Assembly (NCBI RefSeq): GCF_900109345.1
Contig: NZ_FNZN01000002.1
Span: 124,001-188,000, forward strand
DNA: 64,000 nt
Source: Maribacter orientalis
GTDB lineage: Bacteria; Bacteroidota; Bacteroidia; Flavobacteriales; Flavobacteriaceae
Reading direction: 5' to 3'
Below, piece by piece: positions 7,507 through 16,538 of this stretch; the first letter of the stretch is position 1, and each line of letters begins with the position of its first letter. The position numbers and the translations under genes were made by a program. The notes below the pieces were generated by a model that was not told where the DNA came from, did no database searches, and saw nothing but the letters and a program-made list of their open reading frames with translations.

Positions 7507-8493
7507 ATGCACATAGACCCAAACAAAGAAGACACTTTTATAGAGAAGAATTTCTTTTCTCAAGATATTTCACCTAAAGAAAGAACTACTGCATTCAATA
7601 GTCTTTTTTTTCATTACAAAAAAGATTGGCAAAGTTCTTTCGCCTTAATGCTAGTTATAAGTGTGGGTATTGCATCACTTGGACTTTCTGAAGACTCATC
7701 AGCAACCATAATCGGTGCAATGATTGTTGCTCCATTGGGGCAACCCATTGTAGCACTTGGCGGTGCTATTGCATTAGGTTGGAGAATTCAATCCTTTAGA
7801 ATGTTAGGAATAATTATTCTTGGAATGATTAGTTCTATCCTAATAGCTTACATCATAAGTCTGACATTGCCCGATATAACTCCCAATAAAGAAATGTTAA
7901 CTAGAACTTCACCTGATTTGAGAGATATTGGAATAGCAATATTGGCAGGTGCTGCGGGTGCTTGGGGTTATTACAGAAGTGAATTTTCCACAATATTATC
8001 AGGTGTTGCGATAGCAGTAGCGTTAGTACCTCCACTTTGCACTTGCGGTATAATGCTTGAACAGGGACATTTTATTTTAGCATATGGAAGTATTTTATTG
8101 TTCGTTACCAATCTCATAGGAATAACATTTGCATCAATTTTGGTCTTCTTTGTATTGGGATTAAAAAACAGCAAAAGTCGAAAATGGTTTTATAAAGGCA
8201 CCATTGCGACAATCATTCTTGGCACAATCATTATTTTACCTCTATCGTTAAATTACCAAAAGTTTAATTCAGGAATTTTATTCTATAATTCTATCTATGA
8301 AAAAGCGGGAAAAGTTTGTGAACTATCAGTAAATTCTCCTGTCATTAAAGAGTTATCAATTCAAGGAACTGGAGTTATCATAACAATTGAACCATTTCCA
8401 GATGATAGAGATGAAGAACAAAGACTAATAACTGAATTGGAACGGTCAACCGGATTACAGGTTTTTCTTCAAAGCCCTTCTTCCGAACAATGA
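7507..8493 (+). CDS. DUF389 family integral membrane protein
   Basis: This 328-residue protein matches the DUF389 (TIGR00341-type) family. Typical blocks are LMLVISVGIASLGLSEDSSATIIGAMIVAPLGQPI near the start, LAGAAGAWGYYRSEF in the middle and SGVAIAVALVPPLCTCG just after. About six or seven membrane segments occupy residues 45-250, and the last 75 residues are soluble. The function of the family is unknown; the membrane core suggests transport. The gene lies between the palindromic element and the group II intron remnant, and appears intact. Confidence 0.9.
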   Translation: MHIDPNKEDTFIEKNFFSQDISPKERTTAFNSLFFHYKKDWQSSFALMLVISVGIASLGLSEDSSATIIGAMIVAPLGQPIVALGGAIALGWRIQSFRMLGIIILGMISSILIAYIISLTLPDITPNKEMLTRTSPDLRDIGIAILAGAAGAWGYYRSEFSTILSGVAIAVALVPPLCTCGIMLEQGHFILAYGSILLFVTNLIGITFASILVFFVLGLKNSKSRKWFYKGTIATIILGTIIILPLSLNYQKFNSGILFYNSIYEKAGKVCELSVNSPVIKELSIQGTGVIITIEPFPDDRDEEQRLITELERSTGLQVFLQSPSSEQ

Positions 8494-8514
8494 TCAATTA
8501 AGAAAGTGAATACG

Positions 8515-9130
8515 CATAATCGAGTGGATGGCTCTGCCATCAAATGACAGAGTACACCCCTCACACCACCGTACGTACGGGTCTCGTATACGGCGGTTCG
8601 CAATACATCTTTTCAATCGCTCTTTACACCAATCGAAACTATTCTCTACTTTTTTAAAGGGCTACAGATTTTCTGGGGGTTGCCCATTAACGAAAATCAA
8701 TGCTCCCTGAATAATTTCCAGAAGGACTGCGTTCAGTCCTTCCCCACTTGTGAGACCTATGCAGTTTTATGCAACTCGTTTCTCGTGGGTACTATGACCT
8801 CGGCTGACTTCTCTACTTGACCAACTCGTAGTTGTAGAGACCTCCCCAGGTAAGAGCGTCTTTTTTCTTCTGATCCCTGCCTTATCTACTATTTCGGTTA
8901 TCACTTTCCATGTTTTGGACTTTACAATGATGTGCTTGCTTATCCAACCTAATAGCCTCATATAAGGTTCCTGTTCGTCAGTACCAGAATTTGTAGTCCT
9001 GCTTTCTTCAGATGTAATCTCACGATTACCACCCTTGCAGCTTACTAATGGTTCAAGGCGTTACCCCTGCCCATAAGGGACTTGCACCCTCTAAATGAAT
9101 TAGCTACCTTTCTGTAGCTAAAAGACACCC
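8515..9130 (-). mobile_element. Group II intron remnant lacking its maturase gene
   Basis: Read on the minus strand, this begins near 9130 with GTGTCTTTTAGC. It continues with a perfect hairpin (TTAGCTAC/GTAGCTAA), then the domain I-like stretch GAGGGTGCAAGTCCCTTATG and AACGCCTTGAACC. It ends with a domain V hairpin (about 8564-8602: ACCGCCGTA paired with TACGGTGGT) and a domain VI hairpin (about 8529-8552: CTCTGTCA/TGGCAGAG). The whole element is about 610 bp, whereas maturase-encoding introns are about 2-2.5 kb, so domain IV has lost the reverse-transcriptase gene. Short open frames inside it are not genes. The domain calls rest on motif recognition by eye. Confidence 0.75.
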
Positions 9131-9155
9131 ATACTGGGCACACACAATATGTATA

Positions 9156-9195
9156 GTGTATAGAGCACCCTGCGGGATGCTACGACACCATACAC
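9156..9195. repeat. Stem-loop between intron remnant and DinB-like gene
   Basis: GTGTAT (9156) pairs with ATACAC (9190), and inside it AGCA-CCC faces GGG-ATGCT across a 3-base loop. It lies just beyond the 5' end of the group II intron remnant. It may be a small repeat or a leader structure of the next gene; no T-run follows. Confidence 0.4.
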
Positions 9196-9229
9196 GGAAC
9201 GTTTTAAAGACTCTATAAAATCCATCATC

Positions 9230-9772
9230 ATGAAACAAATCCTAAGCTTAACAGTCTTCCTCCTATTAATCACAATACAAACACCACTCCTCGCCCAACA
9301 AAACAACTTCATTGACGACTCTATAGAGCGTTTAGAAAATTCTCGAAAGTATTTATTGCTTGTGGCAGAACTAATGCCAACAGAAAAGTATGACTATAAA
9401 GCCACAGAAGAATCACTGAGTTTTTCAGAGAGCATAATGCATATCGGTTTTGCGCTAGATTGGCATAGTCAGTCACTCATAGGCGACAGAGCAGCACGTG
9501 TATACCAAACCGACACCGTTTTTAAACCTGCCAACAAAACAAAAGCAGAAATGATGGCACGTATCGACCAAACCTTTACCGAAGCCATTACACTATTAAA
9601 AGATTTCGAACCTGCGCAATTAAATGATGAGCTAGATTATTTTGGGTTGAACAGAAGTAAACGGCAAATATTTATGTTATTGGCAGACCATATTACCCAC
9701 CATAGGGCACAAATGTTGGTATCTATGCGATTAAACGGGCTGGTACCACCGAGATATGTGTTGTATCAATAA
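9230..9772 (+). CDS. Exported DinB-like protein
   Basis: This 180-residue protein has an N-terminal signal peptide (MKQILSLTVFLLLI, cleavage near LAQQ) and a DinB/YfiT-like four-helix domain. Probable metal ligands are H71 (IMHIGFALDW) and H154 and H158 in ADHITHHRAQM, matching the usual histidine triad. DinB-fold enzymes include thiol-dependent transferases. Exported versions are common in Bacteroidota but have no assigned role. It has no operon partner. Confidence 0.85.
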   Translation: MKQILSLTVFLLLITIQTPLLAQQNNFIDDSIERLENSRKYLLLVAELMPTEKYDYKATEESLSFSESIMHIGFALDWHSQSLIGDRAARVYQTDTVFKPANKTKAEMMARIDQTFTEAITLLKDFEPAQLNDELDYFGLNRSKRQIFMLLADHITHHRAQMLVSMRLNGLVPPRYVLYQ

Positions 9773-10220
9773 GCAGGGCAACATTGAAATACGCATACGG
9801 GGGAATCTGAGTAAACTATCGTTGTTTGTAGCATATAAAAAACCCCAGCAGCTACTCTTGCTTTTTCTTATCGTTCTTCATTAAACTAAGTACGATAAGT
9901 ACAATTGCTAAACATACGGCTCCGAAAACGGCAATTAGAATAACGCCGTAGCTCCAGTTAACAAGTGGTATCATCTGTGATATCATAGATCGGTGGTTTA
10001 TATACGAACAAATTTATTATTCCATGACAAGGCAACATATGACATTTGTCAGTATTTCAAAAAATATATAGCACCGTGCATTGGGTATCCTCTTAGCAAA
10101 GTGTTGAAAACTATAGCGCTTACTATTGCTTAACCGTATATAGGTTTATATCTTTATACACTAGTCTTATTTCATACTAGAACGACGGAGAACCCACAAC
10201 GCAAACGTATTTAAACAAAC
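9773..10220. other. Intergenic region with one small gene
   Basis: This 448-bp stretch contains the small minus-strand membrane protein gene listed at 9852-9986. The 230 bp before the DUF2130 gene show no clear promoter box or hairpin. Confidence 0.5.
9852..9986 (-). CDS. 44-residue single-pass membrane protein
   Basis: The short frame reads MISQMIPLVNWSYGVILIAV and continues through a hydrophobic helix (about residues 14-34) to a charged tail KNDKKKQE before TAG. An amphipathic N terminus, one transmembrane helix and a lysine-rich cytoplasmic end form a sensible small membrane protein, similar in layout to CcoQ-like or other flavobacterial micropeptides. The start could also be the second ATG four codons later. 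It stands alone, with no oxidase genes nearby, so I assign no function. Confidence 0.6.
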   Translation of the reverse strand: MISQMIPLVNWSYGVILIAVFGAVCLAIVLIVLSLMKNDKKKQE

Positions 10221-11459
10221 ATGGTAGATAAAATAAAATGTCCTAATTGTGGTCACGAATTTGATGTAGAAGAAGCGCTATCTGGTAAAATGCAGGCGCA
10301 TTTTAAAGCTGAATACGAGCGTAAAGTCGCTGAGCAGGCAGAGATATTTAATAAAGAACGTGGTAAACTCGCCCTTGAAAAAGAGGAGTTCGAGAAAAAG
10401 AAAGAAAAAGAGAACGAGCTCTTCAAAGAAAAGCTTGAACAACGCCTTGCCAAAGAATCGGAGAAAATACAGAAACTGACCAACGAAACTTTTGAGCAAC
10501 AATTAAAAGCCCTACAGCAAGAGAACGAGAAAAAGAAAGAGGAAAACAGGGCCTTACGTGCGCAAGAAATCGATTTGCTGAAACGGGAGAATGAACTGAA
10601 AGAAAAGGCCGAAGACCTTAAACTGAACGTTCAAAAAGAATTGCTAGAGAAACAGACCGAAATAGAGGAGAAAGCCAAGGCCAAAGAACGCGAGTCGATG
10701 GCGCTGAAAGAGAAAGAATACCAAAAGCAACTAGACGACCAAAGAAAGCTTATTGATGAAATGAAGCGTAAGGCCGAACAAGGTTCTATGCAAATGCAAG
10801 GCGAGGTACAAGAATTGGCGCTTGAAGAGCTTTTAAGAGCCACCTACCCTTTCGATGATATAGATGAAATCGGTAAGGGTATTCGTGGCGCAGATTGCGT
10901 ACAGACGGTTATAAATTCGTTACAACAAACCTGTGGTTCTATTGTATACGAAAGTAAGCGTACCAAGAATTTCAGTAACGATTGGATCAATAAACTAAAG
11001 CAAGACCAAATTAACTGCAAGGCCGATATTGCGGTAATCGTTACCGAGACCTTTCCGCCAGACATGGATAGATTCGGAGAAAAGAACGGCGTGTGGATCT
11101 GCGGTTTTAACGAGGTAAAAAGTGTGTCGTTAGTGTTGCGGGAGTTGTTATTGAAAACCCAATCGATAAAATCGTCTGACGAAAACAAAGGCGATAAGAT
11201 GGAACTGCTCTACTCGTATTTAACCAGTAACGAGTTCGTGCAGAATATCAATAGAATTGTCGAGAACTACGATTCTATGATCAAGCAATTGAACTATGAA
11301 AAGAAAGCGGCGTTCAAGAATTTTGCCGTTCGTGAAAAGCAGATTTGGGGCGTACAAGAAAATATAAATGTACTGTTCGGTTCTATAAAAGGCATTGCGG
11401 GTAATGCCTTATCAACTTCCACCATTTTAGAATTACCCGATGCCGAAATTGATGAGTAG
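10221..11459 (+). CDS. DUF2130 protein: zinc-ribbon, coiled coil and nuclease-like domain
   Basis: The 412-residue protein starts with a short zinc-ribbon-like segment (KCPNCGHEFDVEEAL). A long, highly charged coiled coil covers about residues 30-195. The DUF2130 domain follows from about 200: EELLRATYPFDDIDEIGKGIRGADCVQTV, YESKRTKNFSNDWINKLKQ and ADIAVIVTETFP. The D/E-x-K arrangement (GADC then YESK) looks like a PD-(D/E)xK nuclease core, but that is my inference. No function is established for the family. It is a single gene, followed by the Imm53 gene after 71 bp. Confidence 0.88.
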   Translation: MVDKIKCPNCGHEFDVEEALSGKMQAHFKAEYERKVAEQAEIFNKERGKLALEKEEFEKKKEKENELFKEKLEQRLAKESEKIQKLTNETFEQQLKALQQENEKKKEENRALRAQEIDLLKRENELKEKAEDLKLNVQKELLEKQTEIEEKAKAKERESMALKEKEYQKQLDDQRKLIDEMKRKAEQGSMQMQGEVQELALEELLRATYPFDDIDEIGKGIRGADCVQTVINSLQQTCGSIVYESKRTKNFSNDWINKLKQDQINCKADIAVIVTETFPPDMDRFGEKNGVWICGFNEVKSVSLVLRELLLKTQSIKSSDENKGDKMELLYSYLTSNEFVQNINRIVENYDSMIKQLNYEKKAAFKNFAVREKQIWGVQENINVLFGSIKGIAGNALSTSTILELPDAEIDE

Positions 11460-11530
11460 CACTAGTTATGTTTCATATACCAAATTGTAACTCTGAAAAA
11501 ACACAAATAAGCTAAGCAACAAAACGATAA

Positions 11531-11827
11531 ATGGAGATTTTAGATTGGATACAAGATTGGTTCAAAGATAATTGTGACGGCAATTGGGAACATGGTGAGG
11601 TCATACAAATAACCACCTTGGATAACCCAGGATGGGAAGTAGAAATTGATATTTCGAATACTTCGATAGCGACCATGAACCTAGCGTGGATCCGTAACGA
11701 TAATGGAAAAGAAGATTGGTACGGGGTTAAAATTGAAAACCAAAAGTTTACCGCTGCTGGTGATGCTGGAAAACTGAAATTTTTACTGGGCCTTTTTAAA
11801 GAGATGATCGATAAAATAGAAGCGTAA
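11531..11827 (+). CDS. Imm53 family immunity protein, orphan
   Basis: This 98-residue protein matches immunity protein 53: WIQDWFKDNCDGNWEHGEVIQI, TTLDNPGWEVEIDIS, then EDWYGVKIENQKFTAAGD. Imm53 proteins neutralise polymorphic toxins and normally follow the toxin gene. No toxin, RHS or secretion-marker gene is nearby, so this is an orphan immunity gene, perhaps protecting against the toxins of other cells. The intact frame suggests it is maintained by selection. Confidence 0.85.
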   Translation: MEILDWIQDWFKDNCDGNWEHGEVIQITTLDNPGWEVEIDISNTSIATMNLAWIRNDNGKEDWYGVKIENQKFTAAGDAGKLKFLLGLFKEMIDKIEA

Positions 11828-11985
11828 TACCGTTGGCCAAAGTACCTTGTACTACCGCGAAAATATTCCCAAGTTAGTGGTGTCCGCTTCTAGTATTGTT
11901 CGCATCTGAGGCTAATCAATGCTATGAGTATAGTGTGCTACACACCATAGCCGAACAGAAAAAATAAATTCGTAGCTTTAGAACA

Positions 11986-12459
11986 GTGAATACCGAACCA
12001 CAGCTACTAGCACGCATTGTAAATTTTCTAAACTCGATCCACATATCGGTAGTCGAGAAAAGTTTACCTAAGGACACCTTTTTGCCCGGACTGCGAATTG
12101 AGGGCGGTACCATTTTAATGGATTTGGAACAATTGAAATATCCGGGAGACCTCTTACATGAGGCGGGGCATATTGCAACGACGGAAGAAACGAGCAGACC
12201 ATTCATTGGCACACCAAAAATATCGGCCGATTGGCCAACCGACGGCGATGAAATAGCAGCTATACTCTGGTCGTATGCCGCAGCAAATCATTTGCAGTTG
12301 AACTTGGATATTGTCTTTCATCCCGGTGGGTATAAAGATGACTCTGAATGGCTCATTGAACAATTCAATAGTAAAAATTATATGGGCTTACCCCTATTAG
12401 AATGGATGTCGCTGTGCACCAAAGAAGAATTTCCGAAAATGAACAAATGGTTACGGTAG
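11986..12459 (+). CDS. HExxH putative metalloprotein, uncharacterised
   Basis: The frame starts with GTG (11986) and encodes 157 residues. DLLHEAGHIATT at 56-67 contains HEAGH (H58, E59, H62), the zinc signature of gluzincin-type peptidases. A possible third ligand is an acidic residue in the later DGDEIAAILWSYAAA segment. There is no signal peptide, so it acts in the cytoplasm. The protein is short for a peptidase and I do not recognise the family, so the activity is uncertain. Confidence 0.7.
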   Translation: MNTEPQLLARIVNFLNSIHISVVEKSLPKDTFLPGLRIEGGTILMDLEQLKYPGDLLHEAGHIATTEETSRPFIGTPKISADWPTDGDEIAAILWSYAAANHLQLNLDIVFHPGGYKDDSEWLIEQFNSKNYMGLPLLEWMSLCTKEEFPKMNKWLR

Positions 12460-12584
12460 TGCCGTTGCCTCTAATAAAGACAACGTGCTTGCAAAACAAG
12501 GGTTGACCCAATTCGTAATGACGTTAAAAAAATAAAAACAAAATAGACTACTGCGCACCAGTGGCCTAAAATGCCAAACCATAC

Positions 12585-13175
12585 ATGGAACCTAAGAAAC
12601 CGTTTAGAGATAGCATACGATTACCTTTTACCTTCGATGTCGATCAGATGCTTGCCGAGGCACAGGCCTTACAAAATGACCAGTACGAATATTATAAGGT
12701 ACTATCTTTGCGAGCGCCAGCCCATCTGGTAGACACTTCATTACCTTACCCGCCACCGGCAAACGATTATGCAGACGGCTCTTGGACCGATTGGATGAAT
12801 ACCACTTTTTTAGAAAAATCGCCTTATCTAAAAAGTATAGTCGATACGTTTAGCCAATACACCACGGTAAATTTGGTCAGGCTATTATTTTTAGCGCCAA
12901 ATTCGGTAGTTAAAGAGCATACAGACCCCACCTTGGCCATAGAGGAAGAGAAATCAATGATCCGACTTACCATACCCATTGATACCAATGATGGTGTCTC
13001 GTTTATCTTGAATGACACCGTGGTACCTATGCAAATGGGTGAATGTTGGTATTTACGATTAACCGATCCGCACCGGGTAATCAATAATGGGGCCACCGAC
13101 CGTATTAACTTAACCATAGATATCATACCCAACGATACAATTATAGATATGATCAACAAGGCTGTTGAAGGATGA
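12585..13175 (+). CDS. Aspartyl/asparaginyl beta-hydroxylase-like dioxygenase
   Basis: The 196-residue protein has the double-stranded beta-helix layout of the Asp/Asn hydroxylase family. H112 and D114 (KEHTDP) and H163 (DPHRVINNG) form the Fe(II) triad. R173 in TDRINLTIDI sits where the 2-oxoglutarate-binding arginine is expected. There is no signal peptide. The substrate is unknown; bacterial members modify proteins or small metabolites. It is not clearly in an operon (125 bp to the preceding gene). Confidence 0.82.
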   Translation: MEPKKPFRDSIRLPFTFDVDQMLAEAQALQNDQYEYYKVLSLRAPAHLVDTSLPYPPPANDYADGSWTDWMNTTFLEKSPYLKSIVDTFSQYTTVNLVRLLFLAPNSVVKEHTDPTLAIEEEKSMIRLTIPIDTNDGVSFILNDTVVPMQMGECWYLRLTDPHRVINNGATDRINLTIDIIPNDTIIDMINKAVEG

Positions 13176-13439
13176 TAAAAGTCTTTATTCTAAAAAATAA
13201 GTCAACAAATCAATAATTTACTAGTGAAGTACTAGTTGATATAACATATCCTCTCTCATTACCAAAATACATTCTTCATCTTCCCCTAATTTTACTTTCG
13301 AAATATCCGTGGGTATTCACTAAGTTTACTCGTTGGTTTTGAAATCGTTATGGCTATCAAAACCGTATATACAATCATCAACTACCTGTAAGAAGCAATC
13401 TTGAAGCATTTTACTAAAGGGTTGAATAACGCCTATTAA

Positions 13440-15587
13440 ATGATTTCATTGAACATCGTTGAAACTACATTACCTTTTACCAATCCGGTACTGAAATTTC
13501 TATTGATACTGGTCATTATTCTATTTACCCCCATCTTTTTAAATAAGATAAAAATACCTGCCCTGCTAGGTCTTATTATTGCTGGTGCAGTAGTTGGTCC
13601 GAATGGATTTAATTTAATGGAGCGCGATAGCGGCATTATTCTTTCGGGTACGGCTGGCTTATTATACATTATGTTCCTTGCCGGATTGGAAATGGATTTG
13701 GTCGACTTTAAAAAGAACAGTAAAAAAAGCTTGGTTTTCGGACTCTATACCTTTATTATTCCTATGATTTTAGGCATGATAGTAAGCCTTTATATTTTGA
13801 AATTTTCGATACCTACATCGATACTATTGGCCAGTATGTTCGCATCACATACCCTAATTGCGTACCCGCTCATCAGTAAATTGGGCGTTGCTAAGAATAG
13901 GGCCGTGAATATTACAGTGGGTGGTACTTTAATAACAGATACGCTTGCCCTTTTGGTGCTTGCTGTAATTGTGGGAATGAATACGGGTGAAGTCAATGTA
14001 ACATTCTGGGTGAAGCTATCAGTTTCCATCCTCATATTCGGGGCAACGGTTATGTTGCTTTTCCCCATCATTGGCAGATGGTTTTTTAAACGGTTTCACG
14101 ATAATATTTCACATTATATTTTTGTATTAATGATGGTGTTTCTTGGTGCATTTCTAGCAGAACTTGCAGGAATAGAAGCTATTATCGGTGCATTTTTAAC
14201 GGGCTTGGTACTCAACAGACTTATTCTTCGTACTTCGCCATTAATGAACAGAATCGAATTTGTTGGCAATGCCATTTTTATTCCTTTTTTCTTAATCGGT
14301 GTGGGCATGTTGGTCGATTACCGTGTCTTCTTTAAAGATTTGGAAACGATTAAAGTGGCTGCTATTATGATTATTGTTGCCACATCGGCAAAATTTTTAG
14401 CGGCTTGGCTTACCCAAAAAACGTTTAACTTTTCTACAGATGAACGTCGATTGATTTTCGGATTAAGCAATGCCCAAGCAGCAGCCACACTCGCCGCCGT
14501 CTTAATTGGCTATAATTTAATTATTGGTGAAACAGCAACAGGCGAACCAATTCGCTTGCTCAACGAGAGCATTCTAAACGGCACAATTCTAATGATTCTT
14601 TTTACCTGTACCATTGCAACGTTCGTAGCTCAAAAAGGCGCAAAGAATATTGCCCTTTTAGAAACGTCTGGTATGGCAGCGTATGATGAAGAATACATAG
14701 AGAATATACTAATACCAATAAACAACAGCGATACCACTGATGACTTGATTAATTTAGGCATCATTGCCAAATCTAAAAACAACACAAATGGACTGTATGC
14801 CTTAAGTATTGTTGATGATTATGAAATGGGAAGTTCTGCGGATAAACATGCCCGAAAAATTCTTGAACATGCAACGGTAACCGCTTCGGCAACCGATAAT
14901 ACCATACACACCTTATTACGATATGACATTAATATTGTAAACGGAATTTCGAGTGTGGCCAAAGAACATAAAATCACTGACCTCATCTTAGGGCTACATA
15001 TTAAAAAAGGTATTTCAGATTCTTTTTTAGGAAATTTAACCGAAGGCATTTTATCGAAATGTAACCCAACCACCTTTATTTACAAACCTTATCAGCCGTT
15101 TGGCACTATAAAAAGACATGTAATTATTGTACCTGCCCATGCCGAGAAAGAAATTGGATTTCCGTTTTGGTTAACCAAGGTTTGGAATATTGCCAAAAAT
15201 TCAAGCGCAAAACTTATATTTTTTGCTACAAAAGAAACCAACGCAGCTATTGATGCATTGCAATTAAAAAACCCGCTAGTCTATGAATTCAGGGAATTTA
15301 AAGATTGGAATACTTTTTTAGAACTTAAAAGTGAATTTCAGAAAGATGATAATCTTGTTATTGTTTTGAGTAGAAAAGATAAGCCCTCTTATGATAGCAA
15401 TATGAGCAAAATACCATCGTATTTAAATAAGTACTTCAACGCGATGAGTTACCTATTGGTTTACCCCATGCAAGTAGGTGAATTTGATAAATCACAAATA
15501 GACCTCACCAACCCAACATTAATAGAACCTTTTGGTAAAATTGATGAATTAGAGCAAACCATTGCCAAAATATTAAAGCGAAAATAA
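13440..15587 (+). CDS. CPA2-type cation/proton antiporter with USP-like tail
   Basis: This is a 715-residue protein. Residues 1-400 carry about 12-13 membrane helices of the Na+/H+ exchanger domain, including KIPALLGLIIAGAVVGPNGF, the ELAGIEAIIGAFLTGLVLNR core helix and FGLSNAQAAATLAAVLIGYN. Residues 430-715 form a soluble cytoplasmic region with two universal-stress-protein-like halves. This architecture is common in Bacteroidota, and the tail probably regulates transport in response to nucleotide. The transported ion (K+ or Na+) cannot be told from the sequence. It is a single gene. Confidence 0.9.
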   Translation: MISLNIVETTLPFTNPVLKFLLILVIILFTPIFLNKIKIPALLGLIIAGAVVGPNGFNLMERDSGIILSGTAGLLYIMFLAGLEMDLVDFKKNSKKSLVFGLYTFIIPMILGMIVSLYILKFSIPTSILLASMFASHTLIAYPLISKLGVAKNRAVNITVGGTLITDTLALLVLAVIVGMNTGEVNVTFWVKLSVSILIFGATVMLLFPIIGRWFFKRFHDNISHYIFVLMMVFLGAFLAELAGIEAIIGAFLTGLVLNRLILRTSPLMNRIEFVGNAIFIPFFLIGVGMLVDYRVFFKDLETIKVAAIMIIVATSAKFLAAWLTQKTFNFSTDERRLIFGLSNAQAAATLAAVLIGYNLIIGETATGEPIRLLNESILNGTILMILFTCTIATFVAQKGAKNIALLETSGMAAYDEEYIENILIPINNSDTTDDLINLGIIAKSKNNTNGLYALSIVDDYEMGSSADKHARKILEHATVTASATDNTIHTLLRYDINIVNGISSVAKEHKITDLILGLHIKKGISDSFLGNLTEGILSKCNPTTFIYKPYQPFGTIKRHVIIVPAHAEKEIGFPFWLTKVWNIAKNSSAKLIFFATKETNAAIDALQLKNPLVYEFREFKDWNTFLELKSEFQKDDNLVIVLSRKDKPSYDSNMSKIPSYLNKYFNAMSYLLVYPMQVGEFDKSQIDLTNPTLIEPFGKIDELEQTIAKILKRK

Positions 15588-15761
15588 CCGATTAGTAAGG
15601 GTAACATTAATCATTTATCCCTGAAGAGGTTACCTAAATTAAGGTACAAACTGTATCAATTAAAAACAGAATGTTACCGTATTCACTTTTTCAAAATTTC
15701 TTATTTTTCATTCAAAATACTAGTAACCTGAATACTAGTATCATAAACACATACCAATAAA

Positions 15762-16145
15762 ATGCAGGAAACCATTAAAAAATTCAAATTCAAAGACAAA
15801 GGCATTGTACTAAATGCCCCAGATAGCCTAGAGGATAAATTTGTGGAACTTGGCTTTGAGACATCTTTACACAAAGAAGATAAAAGTAAAAATACCCTGG
15901 TCTTTATAAACAACCAAAAAGAATATCTAGACTTTCTTACAAACAGTTTAGAGCGTATAGAAGACGATAGTGTTTTATGGTTTGGGTATCCAAAAGGGAC
16001 CTCTAAAATAAAAACAGATATTAACCGAGATACCATTAGAACTACAGGTGAAGAATTTGGCATTACCACGGTAACAGCTGTATCAATCAACGAAACTTGG
16101 AGCGCATTACGTTTTAGGCCTATTGATAAGGTAGGAAAACGATAA
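15762..16145 (+). CDS. DUF3052-like small protein
   Basis: This 127-residue soluble protein contains LWFGYPKGTSKIKTDINRDT and a C-terminal SINETWSALRFRPID. These recall the DUF3052 family (a protein of unknown function), where a YPK-x-S segment is followed by KTDL/IxRD. The assignment is by motif memory and is moderate. There is no signal peptide or membrane segment, and the gene is monocistronic. Confidence 0.6.
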   Translation: MQETIKKFKFKDKGIVLNAPDSLEDKFVELGFETSLHKEDKSKNTLVFINNQKEYLDFLTNSLERIEDDSVLWFGYPKGTSKIKTDINRDTIRTTGEEFGITTVTAVSINETWSALRFRPIDKVGKR

Positions 16146-16538
16146 AGGGCATTGCATAAATTGAAATTTAGAATCTTTTCAACAATTTAAAAGAACACTC
16201 GTTAACTGTATTCGTCAATAAATAAGTTGATATCTAATTAGAAACAATCATCTAGATAATAGAATAAAACGCATCGTAGTTATACATTATCTATTATGGC
16301 CTACCCACAAGTGGATGAAAAATCTCGGTTTTAATTACGTGCTTTAATAGAAAGTACTGGTTTTTGAAACCCATACAATTGTCAAATAATTGTATCGATT
16401 CTTCCGTTTGAAATAGTATGAAATATCCTTTAATATTTAACTGACATTTTTAATTAGCAATTATATTATTACCTACATTAGATTGGTTTTTAACGTTTTA
16501 CAAAAAAAAATATTATACATGACGTAATACATTTAATT
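16146..16538. other. AT-rich intergenic region with an inverted repeat
   Basis: No gene is supported in these 393 bp. ATACAATT and AATTGTAT form a perfect 8-bp inverted repeat separated by 7 bases at about 16372-16394. This could be an operator for the cupin gene or a weak terminator of the preceding gene. A run of nine A lies about 30 bp before the cupin ATG. Confidence 0.45.

Noticed and set aside
8528-8961. Two open frames of 60 and 64 codons (8528-8710 plus strand; 8767-8961 minus strand)
   Set aside because: They lie inside the group II intron remnant; their sequence is explained by intron RNA structure and has no protein-like character.
10253-10843. Long minus-strand frames opposite the DUF2130 coiled coil
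   Set aside because: They are mirror frames of a Lys/Glu-rich coiled coil, giving Ser/Phe/Leu-rich nonsense.
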